A stretch of DNA of 64,000 bases. Source: Mycobacterium sp. 1164985.4. Lineage in GTDB: Bacteria; Actinomycetota; Actinomycetes; Mycobacteriales; Mycobacteriaceae. This document shows positions 18,061 through 26,181 of this stretch, one piece after another. Positions within the stretch are counted from its first letter, which is position 1; every line of letters starts with the position of its first letter. Made by a program: the position numbers and the translations under genes. Below the pieces are notes generated by a model. That model did not search any database. It was given only the letters and a program-made list of their open reading frames with translations, and was not told the DNA's origin. Where the stretch lies: positions 119,403 to 183,402 of the forward strand of contig NZ_LZMD01000061.1 in the NCBI RefSeq assembly GCF_001668575.1, given 5' to 3'.

Positions 18061-19229
18061 TCGCCGAGGCCATGGTGTTGACCGGACCGCGGAATCTGGA
18101 GCGGCGCCAGATGACCATCCCCGACGTCGGTGACCGCGGTGCGATCCTGCGAGTTGAAGCATGTGGTCTATGCGGTACAGATCACGAACAATTCACCGGA
18201 CACCTGCCTGCCGGCTTCTCATTCGTTCCAGGTCACGAAATCGTCGGCATCGTCGAACATGTCGGCAATGCGGCCAGCGAACGCTGGTGCGTCCGGGCCG
18301 GCCAGCGCGTGGCCGTCGAGGTGTTCCGGTCCTGCCGAGACTGCCCGGAGTGTCGCCGCGGCGAATACCGGCGATGTGCGGTGAACGGCATCGCCACCAT
18401 GTTCGGGTTCGTCGACGTGGAGATCGGCGCCGGGTTATGGGGCGGATACGCCACCCATGTGGAGCTTCCGTGGGACGCGATGCTACTCCCGATTGCCGAA
18501 GACATGGACCCCGTTCTCGCCACGTTGTTCAACCCTCTCGGGGCCGGTATCCAATGGGGGAAAACTCTTCCCGACACCAAGGCGGGGGGTATCGTAGCGA
18601 TACTGGGACCGGGCATCCGCGGGATCTGCGCGGCGGTGGCGGCGAAAGAGGCGGGAGCCGCTTTCGTCGCGATGACCGGCATCGGTCCACGCGACGATCA
18701 GCGACTGGCCATAGCCAGATCATTCGGTGTCGACCTGCCCATCGACGTATCGCAGGACGATGCAGTGACAGCGCTCCAGCGTGAGACAGGCGGACAGCTT
18801 GCCGACGTGGTCATCGATGTCACCGCCAAAGCACCCTCCGCGTTCGCCGACGCCGTCGCCCTTGCCAGGCCTGGCGGCAGGGTCGTGGTTGCTGGCACCC
18901 GCGGCGGAGGCGGCGCGCCCGGCTTTGAACCAGACACGCTGGTGTATAAGGAATTACACATCGCCGGTGCACTCGGCGTGGAGTATCCCGCCTACCGGGC
19001 AGCCCTCGAGATTCTGGCCACGCGCCGCTGGCCGTTCGACCGGATCACAAGAGAATCAACCGGATTCGCTGGTCTCGCGCCGCTGCTCAGTTCGCTTGCA
19101 GATGAAAATGCCAAATCGAGTGCGGCCCTGCACAACGTCTTCGTGCCCACGCCCTCACAGCATGCGGAGCTTCAACAGAGGAAGGTCACACGTGACGAGA
19201 ACGGAACGCGTACCGATGCTCGACCTTGA
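18057..19229 (+). CDS. Zinc-dependent medium-chain alcohol dehydrogenase
   Basis: 390 residues from the ATG at 18057, which overlaps the preceding stop; the longer upstream open frame is antisense/shadow sequence. Catalytic zinc Cys39, His60-Glu61; structural zinc Cys93, 96, 99 and 107; nucleotide motif ILGPGIRGICAAVAAKEAG (GxGxxG altered to GPGIRG). This variant resembles threonine/sorbitol-dehydrogenase-like members. Substrate unknown. It is followed by a 38-base overlap with the CMD-family gene, so the two form an operon with the thiolase remnant. Confidence 0.82.
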   Translation: MIAEAMVLTGPRNLERRQMTIPDVGDRGAILRVEACGLCGTDHEQFTGHLPAGFSFVPGHEIVGIVEHVGNAASERWCVRAGQRVAVEVFRSCRDCPECRRGEYRRCAVNGIATMFGFVDVEIGAGLWGGYATHVELPWDAMLLPIAEDMDPVLATLFNPLGAGIQWGKTLPDTKAGGIVAILGPGIRGICAAVAAKEAGAAFVAMTGIGPRDDQRLAIARSFGVDLPIDVSQDDAVTALQRETGGQLADVVIDVTAKAPSAFADAVALARPGGRVVVAGTRGGGGAPGFEPDTLVYKELHIAGALGVEYPAYRAALEILATRRWPFDRITRESTGFAGLAPLLSSLADENAKSSAALHNVFVPTPSQHAELQQRKVTRDENGTRTDARP

Positions 19230-19770
19230 GCAGGCCCGGCTGCGGGCTGCCGAGTGTGGGCTGCCCGCAGAGATGGCAGAACTGTCAGTATTTCGCGTGG
19301 CACTTCACCAGCCGAGCCTCGCAGTGGCCCTGTACGGAATGCTTGAGGCGCTGCTATTTAACGGTGTGCTCGACGCCCGGCTACGCGAATTGATCATCAT
19401 GCGCATCGGCTGGGTAACGGGGTCGGTATATGAGTGGACACAGCATTGGCGAATCGCGACGCTGCTCGGTGTGGCTTCGGATGACCTTCTGGCGGTGCGT
19501 GACTGGCAGAGTTCCAATCGTCTGGGCCATGCCGAGCGTGCGGTCCTGGCGGCGACCGATGATGTGGTACGTGACGGGGTCATTGCCGAGGAAAACTGGG
19601 CCGCGTGCCACAAGGCATTCAATGGCGATCACGCGGTTTTGGTCGAACTTGTCGGAGCGATCGCCAATTGGCGGCTCTTTTCGATCCTGCTTCGATCCTT
19701 GAATATTCCGCTTGAGTCGGGTACCGACTCCTGGCCGCCCGATGGGCGAGCCCCTCGACGTGACGATTGA
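19192..19770 (+). CDS. Carboxymuconolactone decarboxylase (CMD) family protein
   Basis: 192 residues from a GTG at 19192 with AGGAAGG upstream; the start lies inside the end of the dehydrogenase gene. It contains the CMD/AhpD-like helical core: LRELIIMRIGWVTGSVYEW, then THW-type QHWRIATLLG. The CxxC of AhpD peroxidases is absent, so a peroxidase role is unlikely. CMD-like proteins with this pattern are common in actinobacterial catabolic operons, mostly without known function. Confidence 0.78.
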   Translation: MTRTERVPMLDLEQARLRAAECGLPAEMAELSVFRVALHQPSLAVALYGMLEALLFNGVLDARLRELIIMRIGWVTGSVYEWTQHWRIATLLGVASDDLLAVRDWQSSNRLGHAERAVLAATDDVVRDGVIAEENWAACHKAFNGDHAVLVELVGAIANWRLFSILLRSLNIPLESGTDSWPPDGRAPRRDD

Positions 19771-20412
19771 GTAAAAACGGTTGTTCAGCAATCGCACCCA
19801 AGTTGAAGCTCGGTTACCCCTTATGTTCCTAGTCAGTTGTGGGCTATTGAATTTCAAACGGGTAGTTGTGATTTCGGTCTCTTAGCCACGGTCTCGGGGT
19901 AATGCCACCAACTGGACATGTGGAGCCAACTGTTCTGGGACGCCTACACCAGCTTGAAGCACGCTCCGTCATACGAATACGATCCAAGGGATGTCGAGGT
20001 TCTTCGCGACTCAGGCCAACTGTTACTACTGGGAGAGTCGTTCAATCGGGTCGCTGGCAACAGAACGCCAATGAAGGCGATCGTCGGCAGTCACCGCACA
20101 CAGCACCTCACGCAGAGAATTCAAGAGCCCGCTGCTGCAAGCTAGACCCGGCGTCCGACACCGAGGCGCTGCCGTCTTCATACAGCTGACCACGAACGCC
20201 AGCCGCGCCGAAGTCCCACCGGGGACGGCAAACACCTTCCGCCGCAACACCTTCGGATGCAGCTTGGACGGAAGGCCACCAGCCACCATAATATCGACCG
20301 TCTCGGCGTCGCCAGCACCGCGGACGAATCGGTGTACCGGCCCGTTGCCACCTCGCCTCCGGCTTGCGCGGGTCAATCTCTCAGGTCGTCGTTGCCACAC
20401 TCAGAAGTGACA
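19771..20412. other. Gene-poor stretch with likely gene debris
   Basis: No complete gene is convincing here. On the plus strand a 75-residue open frame (19918-20145) and on the minus strand the middle of 20026-20400 (VDIMVAGGLPSKLHPKVLRR) both look protein-like but lack partners, and the minus frame loses sense after KVFAVPGGTSA, as if frameshifted. The stretch is lower in G+C at its left end. It separates the CMD gene from the VapBC pair and probably marks past insertion and decay. Confidence 0.5.
19918..20145 (+). CDS. Short ORF, possible C-terminal fragment of a HEPN-like protein
   Basis: 75 residues; an in-frame stop lies 16 bases before the ATG. LFWDAYTSLKHAPSYEYDP and LLLLGESFNRVAGNR look like a helical tail with the AYxSLKH pattern seen in some HEPN-type proteins, but I could not confirm this. 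Its left end lacks the rest of such a protein. It may be only a decayed fragment. Confidence 0.25.
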   Translation: MWSQLFWDAYTSLKHAPSYEYDPRDVEVLRDSGQLLLLGESFNRVAGNRTPMKAIVGSHRTQHLTQRIQEPAAAS

Positions 20413-20450
20413 TGTACAAATCACGGTTCAGCGAGTGTACAGTTCACGGT
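20413..20450 (+). promoter_or_regulatory. Direct repeats before vapB (predicted VapBC operator)
   Basis: TGTACAAATCACGGT (20413-20427) and TGTACAGTTCACGGT (20436-20450) are 15-base direct repeats with 13 of 15 identical, 23 bases apart start to start. The second touches the GTG start codon of the antitoxin gene. The TGTACA cores are palindromic. This fits autorepression by the VapB/VapBC complex, and the lack of a ribosome site suggests a leaderless transcript. Confidence 0.6.
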
Positions 20451-20711
20451 GTGGAGGTATCCGTGACCGAGTTGCGCGCGCACCTTAGCGATTGGCTCGA
20501 TCGAGTTCGGGCTGGTGATGAGGTCGTCATCACCGACCGCGGGATTCCGGTCGCGCGACTCGCTGCGCTGGACAGCGCAGGCACCTTGGAGCGTCTCACG
20601 GCCGAAGGCGTGATTGCCAGGGCCACCGCGCAGCGGCCCGTCGCTGCGGGACGGTCCCGGCCCCGACCGCGGCGGCCGGTGTCTGACCAGGTCAGCGACC
20701 AGCGGCGCTGA
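20451..20711 (+). CDS. vapB: VapB-type antitoxin (Phd/YefM-like)
   Basis: 86 residues from a GTG at 20451. The N-terminal half, VSVTELRAHLSDWLDRVRAG and ITDRGIPVARL, is the Phd/YefM DNA-binding fold common in mycobacterial VapB proteins. The tail is Arg/Pro-rich, as expected for a disordered toxin-binding segment. Three bases separate its stop from the toxin start. It neutralises VapC and probably represses the operon through the repeats upstream. Confidence 0.88.
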   Translation: MEVSVTELRAHLSDWLDRVRAGDEVVITDRGIPVARLAALDSAGTLERLTAEGVIARATAQRPVAAGRSRPRPRRPVSDQVSDQRR

Positions 20712-20714
20712 CCG

Positions 20715-21149
20715 GTGCCGCTCGTCTACTTCGACGCCAGCGCCTTCGTTAAACTTCTCACCACCGAGACAGGAAGCTCGCTGGCATCCGCGCTGTGGGA
20801 CGGCTGCGACGCCGCATTGTCCAGCCGCCTGGCCTACCCCGAAGTCCGCGCCGCACTCGCTGCAGCAGCCCGCAATCACGACCTAACCGAATCCGAGCTC
20901 GCCGACGCCGAGCGTGACTGGGAGGACTTCTGGGCCGCCACCCGCCCAATCGAACTCACCGCCACGGTTGAACAGCACGCCGGCCGCCTCGCCCGCGCCC
21001 ATGCCTTGCGCGAAGCCGACGCTGTCCATCTGGCCAGCGCGTTGGCAGTCGGCGAACCCGGCCTGATCGTCGCCGTTTGGGACCGACGCCTGCACGCCGG
21101 AGCCCAAGCCGCCGGGTGCCGACTCGCCCCCGCCCAACTCGACCCCTAA
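20715..21149 (+). CDS. vapC: VapC-type PIN-domain toxin
   Basis: 144 residues, GTG start. Predicted Mg-dependent ribonuclease. The PIN acidic residues appear complete: Asp7 (YFDASAFVKL), Glu43 (AYPEVRAAL), Asp102 (LREADAVHLASAL) and Asp123 (AVWDRRLH). VapC toxins cut tRNA or rRNA and slow growth when freed from VapB. The RNA target is unknown. Typical length. Confidence 0.9.
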   Translation: MPLVYFDASAFVKLLTTETGSSLASALWDGCDAALSSRLAYPEVRAALAAAARNHDLTESELADAERDWEDFWAATRPIELTATVEQHAGRLARAHALREADAVHLASALAVGEPGLIVAVWDRRLHAGAQAAGCRLAPAQLDP

Positions 21150-21451
21150 TCCGACCGCTCGACGTCAGAGGTGGGTCGACCCCGGCATGGATGACGATCA
21201 GGTACCGATTCGCCAGGTCAGAACCCGTGTCGTAAGTGGCCAAGTCCCCCCTCGGACACCAGGTCATTGGCTGATGTCGATAGCGGACCGCCGTGACTAA
21301 TCCTGTTCGACGGCGGGATGGGAACTTTCTTCAACAGTCTCATTTGCACAGTTCAGCGCACCTCCTTCGGCTCTTGACCGCTCAGCAGTGACCCCTGTTG
21401 CGGCATGTCGGGGCCGAGGAAAGACAGTCTCACTAGCATGCGTGCCGAGTG
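21150..21451. other. Intergenic stretch between vapC and the PucR-type gene
   Basis: About 300 bases between convergent genes. No credible gene. It contains one copy of the 28-base motif described separately. I saw no strong terminator hairpin. Confidence 0.5.
21238..21265. repeat. 28-bp shared intergenic motif, copy 1
   Basis: 24 of 28 positions match 29738-29765 without gaps. Core at the left GGCCAAGTCCCCC and at the right GGACACCAGGTC. Both copies lie in intergenic DNA just downstream of genes in the accessory half. Confidence 0.6.
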
Positions 21452-22735
21452 TCACGGCTTGGATTGCAGGATGGATCCGCCGAACCAGTGGCACACGAGT
21501 AGCGCGAGTTCGACGTCCAAGCGACTGGCGTCATCGATCGGCGCGCCGCGACGCTCGACCGCTCGCTGGATGCGGTATTTGACCGAATTGAAGTGCAGGT
21601 TAAGTTCATCTGCGGCGGCCTTATAGCTGGCGCCGGCGCGGAGGAAGGTTCGCAGTGTCTCGCGCAAGCGAGCATCGTTGTCCGTGGCCGATGACAGGGG
21701 CCCGAGAATCTCGTGCACCCACTCGCGCACCTCGTCAAGGTTGTCGCACAGCAGTGATCCCGCGTACAGGCCAGGATCGGCGACGCTGGTGACCGGCATC
21801 GCGTCCGGCCCGGCTGCGACCGCGACGTTGCGTGCTCGCTGTGCTTGACGATGGGTCCGCTGAAAACCCTCCACCCCGGCCGCCGGTGAGCCGACGGCCA
21901 CCGACGGTGGGGACGCGTAGTTGGCGACGAAGCTCCGGATATCGGCGACCACCGTCGGAGTCGCGGTGGACTCCAGGGGTATCCACCCCCAACCGCTGAC
22001 CTTGTCCTCGGCTACGAACAGCGGACTGCCTTGTGTGGCAAGCGATTCACCGAGCTCGGAAAGGAATCGCTCGAGCCGGATCAGCTCGTCGCCGTCGGTC
22101 TCCGCGGGTAGCCACAGCACCAGCCCGAGATGACGTCGGCGCAACGGGTACCGGATGGCCGAGGTGACCGCGTCCACGTCAACGTCGGTGGCCTCGAGCA
22201 CTTCGCGCACGCGCATCGCGCGCAAGCTGTCGCGGTTCTTCAACCAGTTGTCCCGCTCGCGTTCGTACGTGGCAACGACCTGTTGGGAAATCCAGTCGAT
22301 GTAGACGAAGGTGGCTGCGGAGATTCGTTCCAACACCGCGAATCCCAGCGAAGTGTCGAAGCCTGTGTCCTTGATTTCCTCGACCGCGGCGCGCAGTACC
22401 AATCCATGGCCCAGCCGATAAGCGCGGACCAGTGCGTTCATCGGCACCCCACGCTGGGCCAACCGCCGCGCGTACTCCATGGCCGCGGTTGGCATCGCGA
22501 AGTTCTCCAGAGGTATCTCGTAGCGAAGCGCGTGAAAAACGGCCCCGATGTTGCTGCCCGTGCTCGCGTTCAGGAGTTCGACGAGTCCGGAATCGCCCTT
22601 CAGCTCCTCGATCTCCGCCACCAGGCGCTGCTCGATCGCGAGGGAAACCTCGCTCTGTCGACCGATCAACCGCTCCATCACGACCGCAGCGGCTTCGCGA
22701 ACGGCCGTCTCGTCGTGGCGGGCCCGAGCGCCCAT
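21452..22735 (-). CDS. PucR/CdaR-family transcriptional regulator
   Basis: 427 residues from the ATG at 22735; upstream in-frame codons encode an Arg-rich stretch with no counterpart. The C-terminal PucR-type helix-turn-helix is RETLRTFLRAGASYKAAADE and LNLHFNSVKYRIQRAVE. The middle resembles the GGDEF-like domain of CdaR proteins, and the N-terminal part is a helical sensor-like region. Divergent from the acyl-CoA ligase at 22905 with 169 bases between starts, so it probably controls the ligase/DUF3556/flavoprotein operon. Confidence 0.85.
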   Translation of the reverse strand: MGARARHDETAVREAAAVVMERLIGRQSEVSLAIEQRLVAEIEELKGDSGLVELLNASTGSNIGAVFHALRYEIPLENFAMPTAAMEYARRLAQRGVPMNALVRAYRLGHGLVLRAAVEEIKDTGFDTSLGFAVLERISAATFVYIDWISQQVVATYERERDNWLKNRDSLRAMRVREVLEATDVDVDAVTSAIRYPLRRRHLGLVLWLPAETDGDELIRLERFLSELGESLATQGSPLFVAEDKVSGWGWIPLESTATPTVVADIRSFVANYASPPSVAVGSPAAGVEGFQRTHRQAQRARNVAVAAGPDAMPVTSVADPGLYAGSLLCDNLDEVREWVHEILGPLSSATDNDARLRETLRTFLRAGASYKAAADELNLHFNSVKYRIQRAVERRGAPIDDASRLDVELALLVCHWFGGSILQSKP

Positions 22736-22904
22736 GCATTGCAGGTTAGAACGCGTGCGGGATCGGCGAGCACTTTTGGCGGTCGCCACTGTCTTCCGGC
22801 GACAGTGCCGGCAGCGAAGTTCATCGGTTCGCAACGGTGTGTCTCCGGGGGCTGATTCCTACCGTTGGTTCATCCACTTCGAGACAACCACCGAGGACCC
22901 CTTG

Positions 22905-24356
22905 ATGAACCTTTCGGCAGTGCCCGACGTGCGGGCGGCCCGGGCCCCCGAAGCTCCCGCGATAGCTGACGACTCCGTCGAGCTGAGCAACACGGAGTTC
23001 CTGCGTGCCGTGTGTCGCGCCAGCGCGACCTTGCACACACACGGCATCGAGCCCGGCGACGTGGTGGCGATCATGCTGCCCAACCGGGCGGCGTTCGTGG
23101 TGGCGATGTTCGCCGCGTGGCGACTCGGCGCCGCGGTCACGCCCGTCAGCCCCACCCTCGTGCCTGCGGAGGTGTCGTACCAGATCACCGATGCCGCAGC
23201 GAAGGTACTCGTCGTCGAGGAGCCGCTCGGCTTCGATGCCCCGATTGGGACGGTGCTCACCGTCGACGAACTGATGGCGGCCTCGGGGTCGACGGCCGTC
23301 ACACCCCCAGCACACCGCGACGACGCGTTCGCGCTGCTGATTTACACCAGCGGCACGACGGGACGGCCGAAGGGCGTCGTGCTCGACCAAGGCAACTTGA
23401 ATGCGATGTGCCGCATGACGATCGATGCGTTCTCGCTGAGCAGTGACGACCACAGCCTACTTATCCTCCCGTTGTTCCACGTCAACGGGATCGTCGTCAG
23501 CACACTGGCCCCGCTGATCGCGGGTGGCCGCACGACAATCGCCGGGCGGTTCAGCCCGGAAACGTTTTTCGACCGGATCGAAAAGCGCCGCCCCACCTAT
23601 TTCTCGGCCGTCCCGACGATCTACACGATGCTTGCCGACCTGCCCGACGACACGCGGCCCGACACTTCTTCGGTGCGGTTCGCCCTCTGCGGGGCCGCTC
23701 CGGCCAGTAAGGAACTGCTGGACAAGTTCGAGACCCGCTACGGCATACCCGTGATCGAGGGGTACGGGTTGTCGGAGGGAACATGCGGCAGCACCGTCAA
23801 CCCGCTCAACGGCAAGCGCAAGCCCGATACTGTCGGCCTTCCACTACCGGGACAGGCGATTCGCATCGTCGGACCTGGCGGTACATCGGTTCCTGACGGC
23901 GAGGCCGGCGAGGTCCTCATCAACGGCCGCAATGTGATGCGCGGCTACCTGAACCGGCCCGAGGAGACGGCGAAGACGATCGTCGACGGCTGGCTGCGCA
24001 CCGGGGACATCGGGTACCTGGACGAAGACGGCTACCTCGTGTTGATCGACCGCGCGAAGGACATGATCATCCGCGGCGGCGAGAACATCTATCCCAAGGA
24101 GATCGAGTCCGTCGTCTATCAGTTGCCGCAGATCGCCGAGGCGGCCGTGGTCGGCCGCACCCACCCCGTGTACGGCGAAGAGCCGGTGCTGTTCGTATCG
24201 CTGAATTCGGGAGCTGAGTTCGCAGCCGACAAGATTGACGCGCACCTGCGCGCGTCACTGTCGAAATACAAAGTCCCGGTGGAGATCACGATTCTTGACG
24301 ACCTGCCCAAGAACGCGGTCGGCAAGATCGACAAACCGTCGCTCAGACAATGCTGA
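22905..24356 (+). CDS. Acyl-CoA ligase (AMP-binding)
   Basis: 483 residues from the ATG at 22905. Motifs: IYTSGTTGRPKGVVLDQGN, YGLSEGTCG, GWLRTGDIGYLDEDGYL, DRAKDMIIRGGENIYPKEIE and the catalytic Lys in KNAVGKIDKPSLR. It adenylates a carboxylic acid and forms its CoA thioester. The substrate is unknown. First gene of a likely three-gene operon with the DUF3556 gene (37 bases later) and a flavoprotein. Confidence 0.88.
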   Translation: MNLSAVPDVRAARAPEAPAIADDSVELSNTEFLRAVCRASATLHTHGIEPGDVVAIMLPNRAAFVVAMFAAWRLGAAVTPVSPTLVPAEVSYQITDAAAKVLVVEEPLGFDAPIGTVLTVDELMAASGSTAVTPPAHRDDAFALLIYTSGTTGRPKGVVLDQGNLNAMCRMTIDAFSLSSDDHSLLILPLFHVNGIVVSTLAPLIAGGRTTIAGRFSPETFFDRIEKRRPTYFSAVPTIYTMLADLPDDTRPDTSSVRFALCGAAPASKELLDKFETRYGIPVIEGYGLSEGTCGSTVNPLNGKRKPDTVGLPLPGQAIRIVGPGGTSVPDGEAGEVLINGRNVMRGYLNRPEETAKTIVDGWLRTGDIGYLDEDGYLVLIDRAKDMIIRGGENIYPKEIESVVYQLPQIAEAAVVGRTHPVYGEEPVLFVSLNSGAEFAADKIDAHLRASLSKYKVPVEITILDDLPKNAVGKIDKPSLRQC

Positions 24357-24393
24357 CCCGCCAAGACTGAGAACCACCTCAAATGAGCCGATC

Positions 24394-26181
24394 ATGGGAT
24401 TCACGACGCCGAATCTGCCTACGGTTGAACCCGAATCATTCCTCCAGCTGCCCCTGATGGAGCGCATCAGGTTGCTCACGTTGAAGTGGGTGGACCATGG
24501 ATACGGTGTGCCGAGAGTGGTGCACACCATCTACATCGCCAAGTTGGTCTTCTTCTATGCCCTTGGCGGCGTCCTTGTCGCCACGCTCACCTCCGGGCTG
24601 CCGGCGTTCTGGCATGTATCAGAGTGGTGGAGCGAGCCCATCGTCTACCAGAAGATGATCCTGTGGACGGTGCTCCTGGAGCTGATCGGCCTGGCAGGAT
24701 CGTGGGGCCCGCTGGCCGGCAAGACCAAACCAATGACCGGCGGATACCGGTTTTGGTTGAAGGTCAACACGATTCGGCTACGGCCGTTCAAGTGGGTTCC
24801 GTTCACCGCGGGCAACCGGCGTACGTGGTTCGACATCGTGTTGTACCTGGCGTTGATCGCCAGCGTGGCAGTGGCACTGGCGCTGCCCGGCGTACACAGT
24901 GACTCGCTGTCCGCGGTTCTCCCGGTTTACGCCTCCGGCCTGGTGAACCCGGCACTGCTGAGCGCGCCCATAACGTTGCTGGTGGTGATCGGCCTGCGGG
25001 ACAAGACCGTATTCCTCGCAGCACGCGGTGAACAGTACCTGCCGGCGTTGTTCTTCTTTGCCGCACTGCCGTTCGTCGACATGATCATCGCGCTGAAACT
25101 GCTCATCGTCACCGTGTGGGTCTGGGCCGGCATTTCCAAGCTCGGCATCCACTTCACCAACGTCATCCCGCCGATGGTCAGCAACAGCCCCGCCCTGCCC
25201 TTCAAGTGGTTGAAGCGGGCCCATTACCGCAACTTCCCGCACGACCTGCGCCCATCGCGTCTCGCAGGCTTCATGGCCCACGGGCCGGGCACCGTGGTCG
25301 AGATCATCGCCCCCTTGGCGCTGCTGTTGTCCCCTTGGCCCTGGCTGACTTTCGTCGCCGCGGCGATCATGGTCGGATTCCACCTGTTCATCATCTCGAC
25401 CTTCCCGATGGCGGTGCCGGTGGAATGGAATGTGTTGTTCGCCTACGCGACGCTCTTCTTGTTCCTCGGATTCCCCAACTGGGAGGGCCACGCGGTCTGG
25501 GACATGTCCTCGCCGTGGCTGGCGATTGCTCTTCTGGCTACCCTGTCGTTCTTCCCGGTACTCGGCAATGTGCGGCCCGACCTGGTGTCGTTCCTGCCGG
25601 CGATGCGCCAGTATGCGGGGAACTGGGCATCCGCGGTGTGGGCTTTCGCACCCGGCGCCGAGGAGAAGCTGAACCGGGTGACGCGTTCGGCGAGAAACCA
25701 GGTCGACCAGTTGGTGTACGTCGGCTATGAGCCGATGTGGGCTGAGATATTCCTGCAGCAGACGCTCGCGTTCCGCTGCTTTCACAGCCAGGGACGTGGC
25801 CTGTACTCCGTGCTGGTGAAGAACCTCCCGGATATCGACCACAGGACGGTGCGCGAAGCGGAGCTGGTCGCCAATTCGATTCTCGGGTTCAACTTCGGTG
25901 ACGGCCATCTGCACAATGAGGACATGATCCGGGCCGTGCAGGAGGATGCCAAGTTCGAGCCGGGTGAGCTAGTGATCGTCTGGGTCGAATCGCAGCCTAT
26001 CCATCGCAGGATCCAGCACTACAAGGTCATCGACGCGGCGCTAGGTGTTGTAGAGCGCGGCACATGGAACCCCGAAGACGCTGTGGCGGAGCAGCCTTGG
26101 CTGCCCAATGGCCCAATTGCGTTGAACGTGACCTGGACACGAACGGCGGCGGACGCGCGAGCTAGTGGGAGTCGAGGATGA
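24394..26181 (+). CDS. DUF3556 multi-pass membrane protein
   Basis: 595 residues. About ten hydrophobic segments cover residues 45-430 (for example FFYALGGVLVATLTSGLPAF and TLLVVIGLRDKTVFLAARG), followed by a soluble C-terminal domain of about 160 residues with LGFNFGDGHLHNEDMIRAV. It matches the actinobacterial DUF3556 transmembrane family, whose function is not established. The overlap with the next gene (ATGA) ties it to the flavoprotein; a role in membrane lipid or pigment chemistry is inference only. Confidence 0.8.
   Translation: MGFTTPNLPTVEPESFLQLPLMERIRLLTLKWVDHGYGVPRVVHTIYIAKLVFFYALGGVLVATLTSGLPAFWHVSEWWSEPIVYQKMILWTVLLELIGLAGSWGPLAGKTKPMTGGYRFWLKVNTIRLRPFKWVPFTAGNRRTWFDIVLYLALIASVAVALALPGVHSDSLSAVLPVYASGLVNPALLSAPITLLVVIGLRDKTVFLAARGEQYLPALFFFAALPFVDMIIALKLLIVTVWVWAGISKLGIHFTNVIPPMVSNSPALPFKWLKRAHYRNFPHDLRPSRLAGFMAHGPGTVVEIIAPLALLLSPWPWLTFVAAAIMVGFHLFIISTFPMAVPVEWNVLFAYATLFLFLGFPNWEGHAVWDMSSPWLAIALLATLSFFPVLGNVRPDLVSFLPAMRQYAGNWASAVWAFAPGAEEKLNRVTRSARNQVDQLVYVGYEPMWAEIFLQQTLAFRCFHSQGRGLYSVLVKNLPDIDHRTVREAELVANSILGFNFGDGHLHNEDMIRAVQEDAKFEPGELVIVWVESQPIHRRIQHYKVIDAALGVVERGTWNPEDAVAEQPWLPNGPIALNVTWTRTAADARASGSRG

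Noticed and set aside
18161..18784. Arg/His-rich frame inside the alcohol dehydrogenase
   Set aside because: Alternative frame of a clearly coding zinc dehydrogenase.
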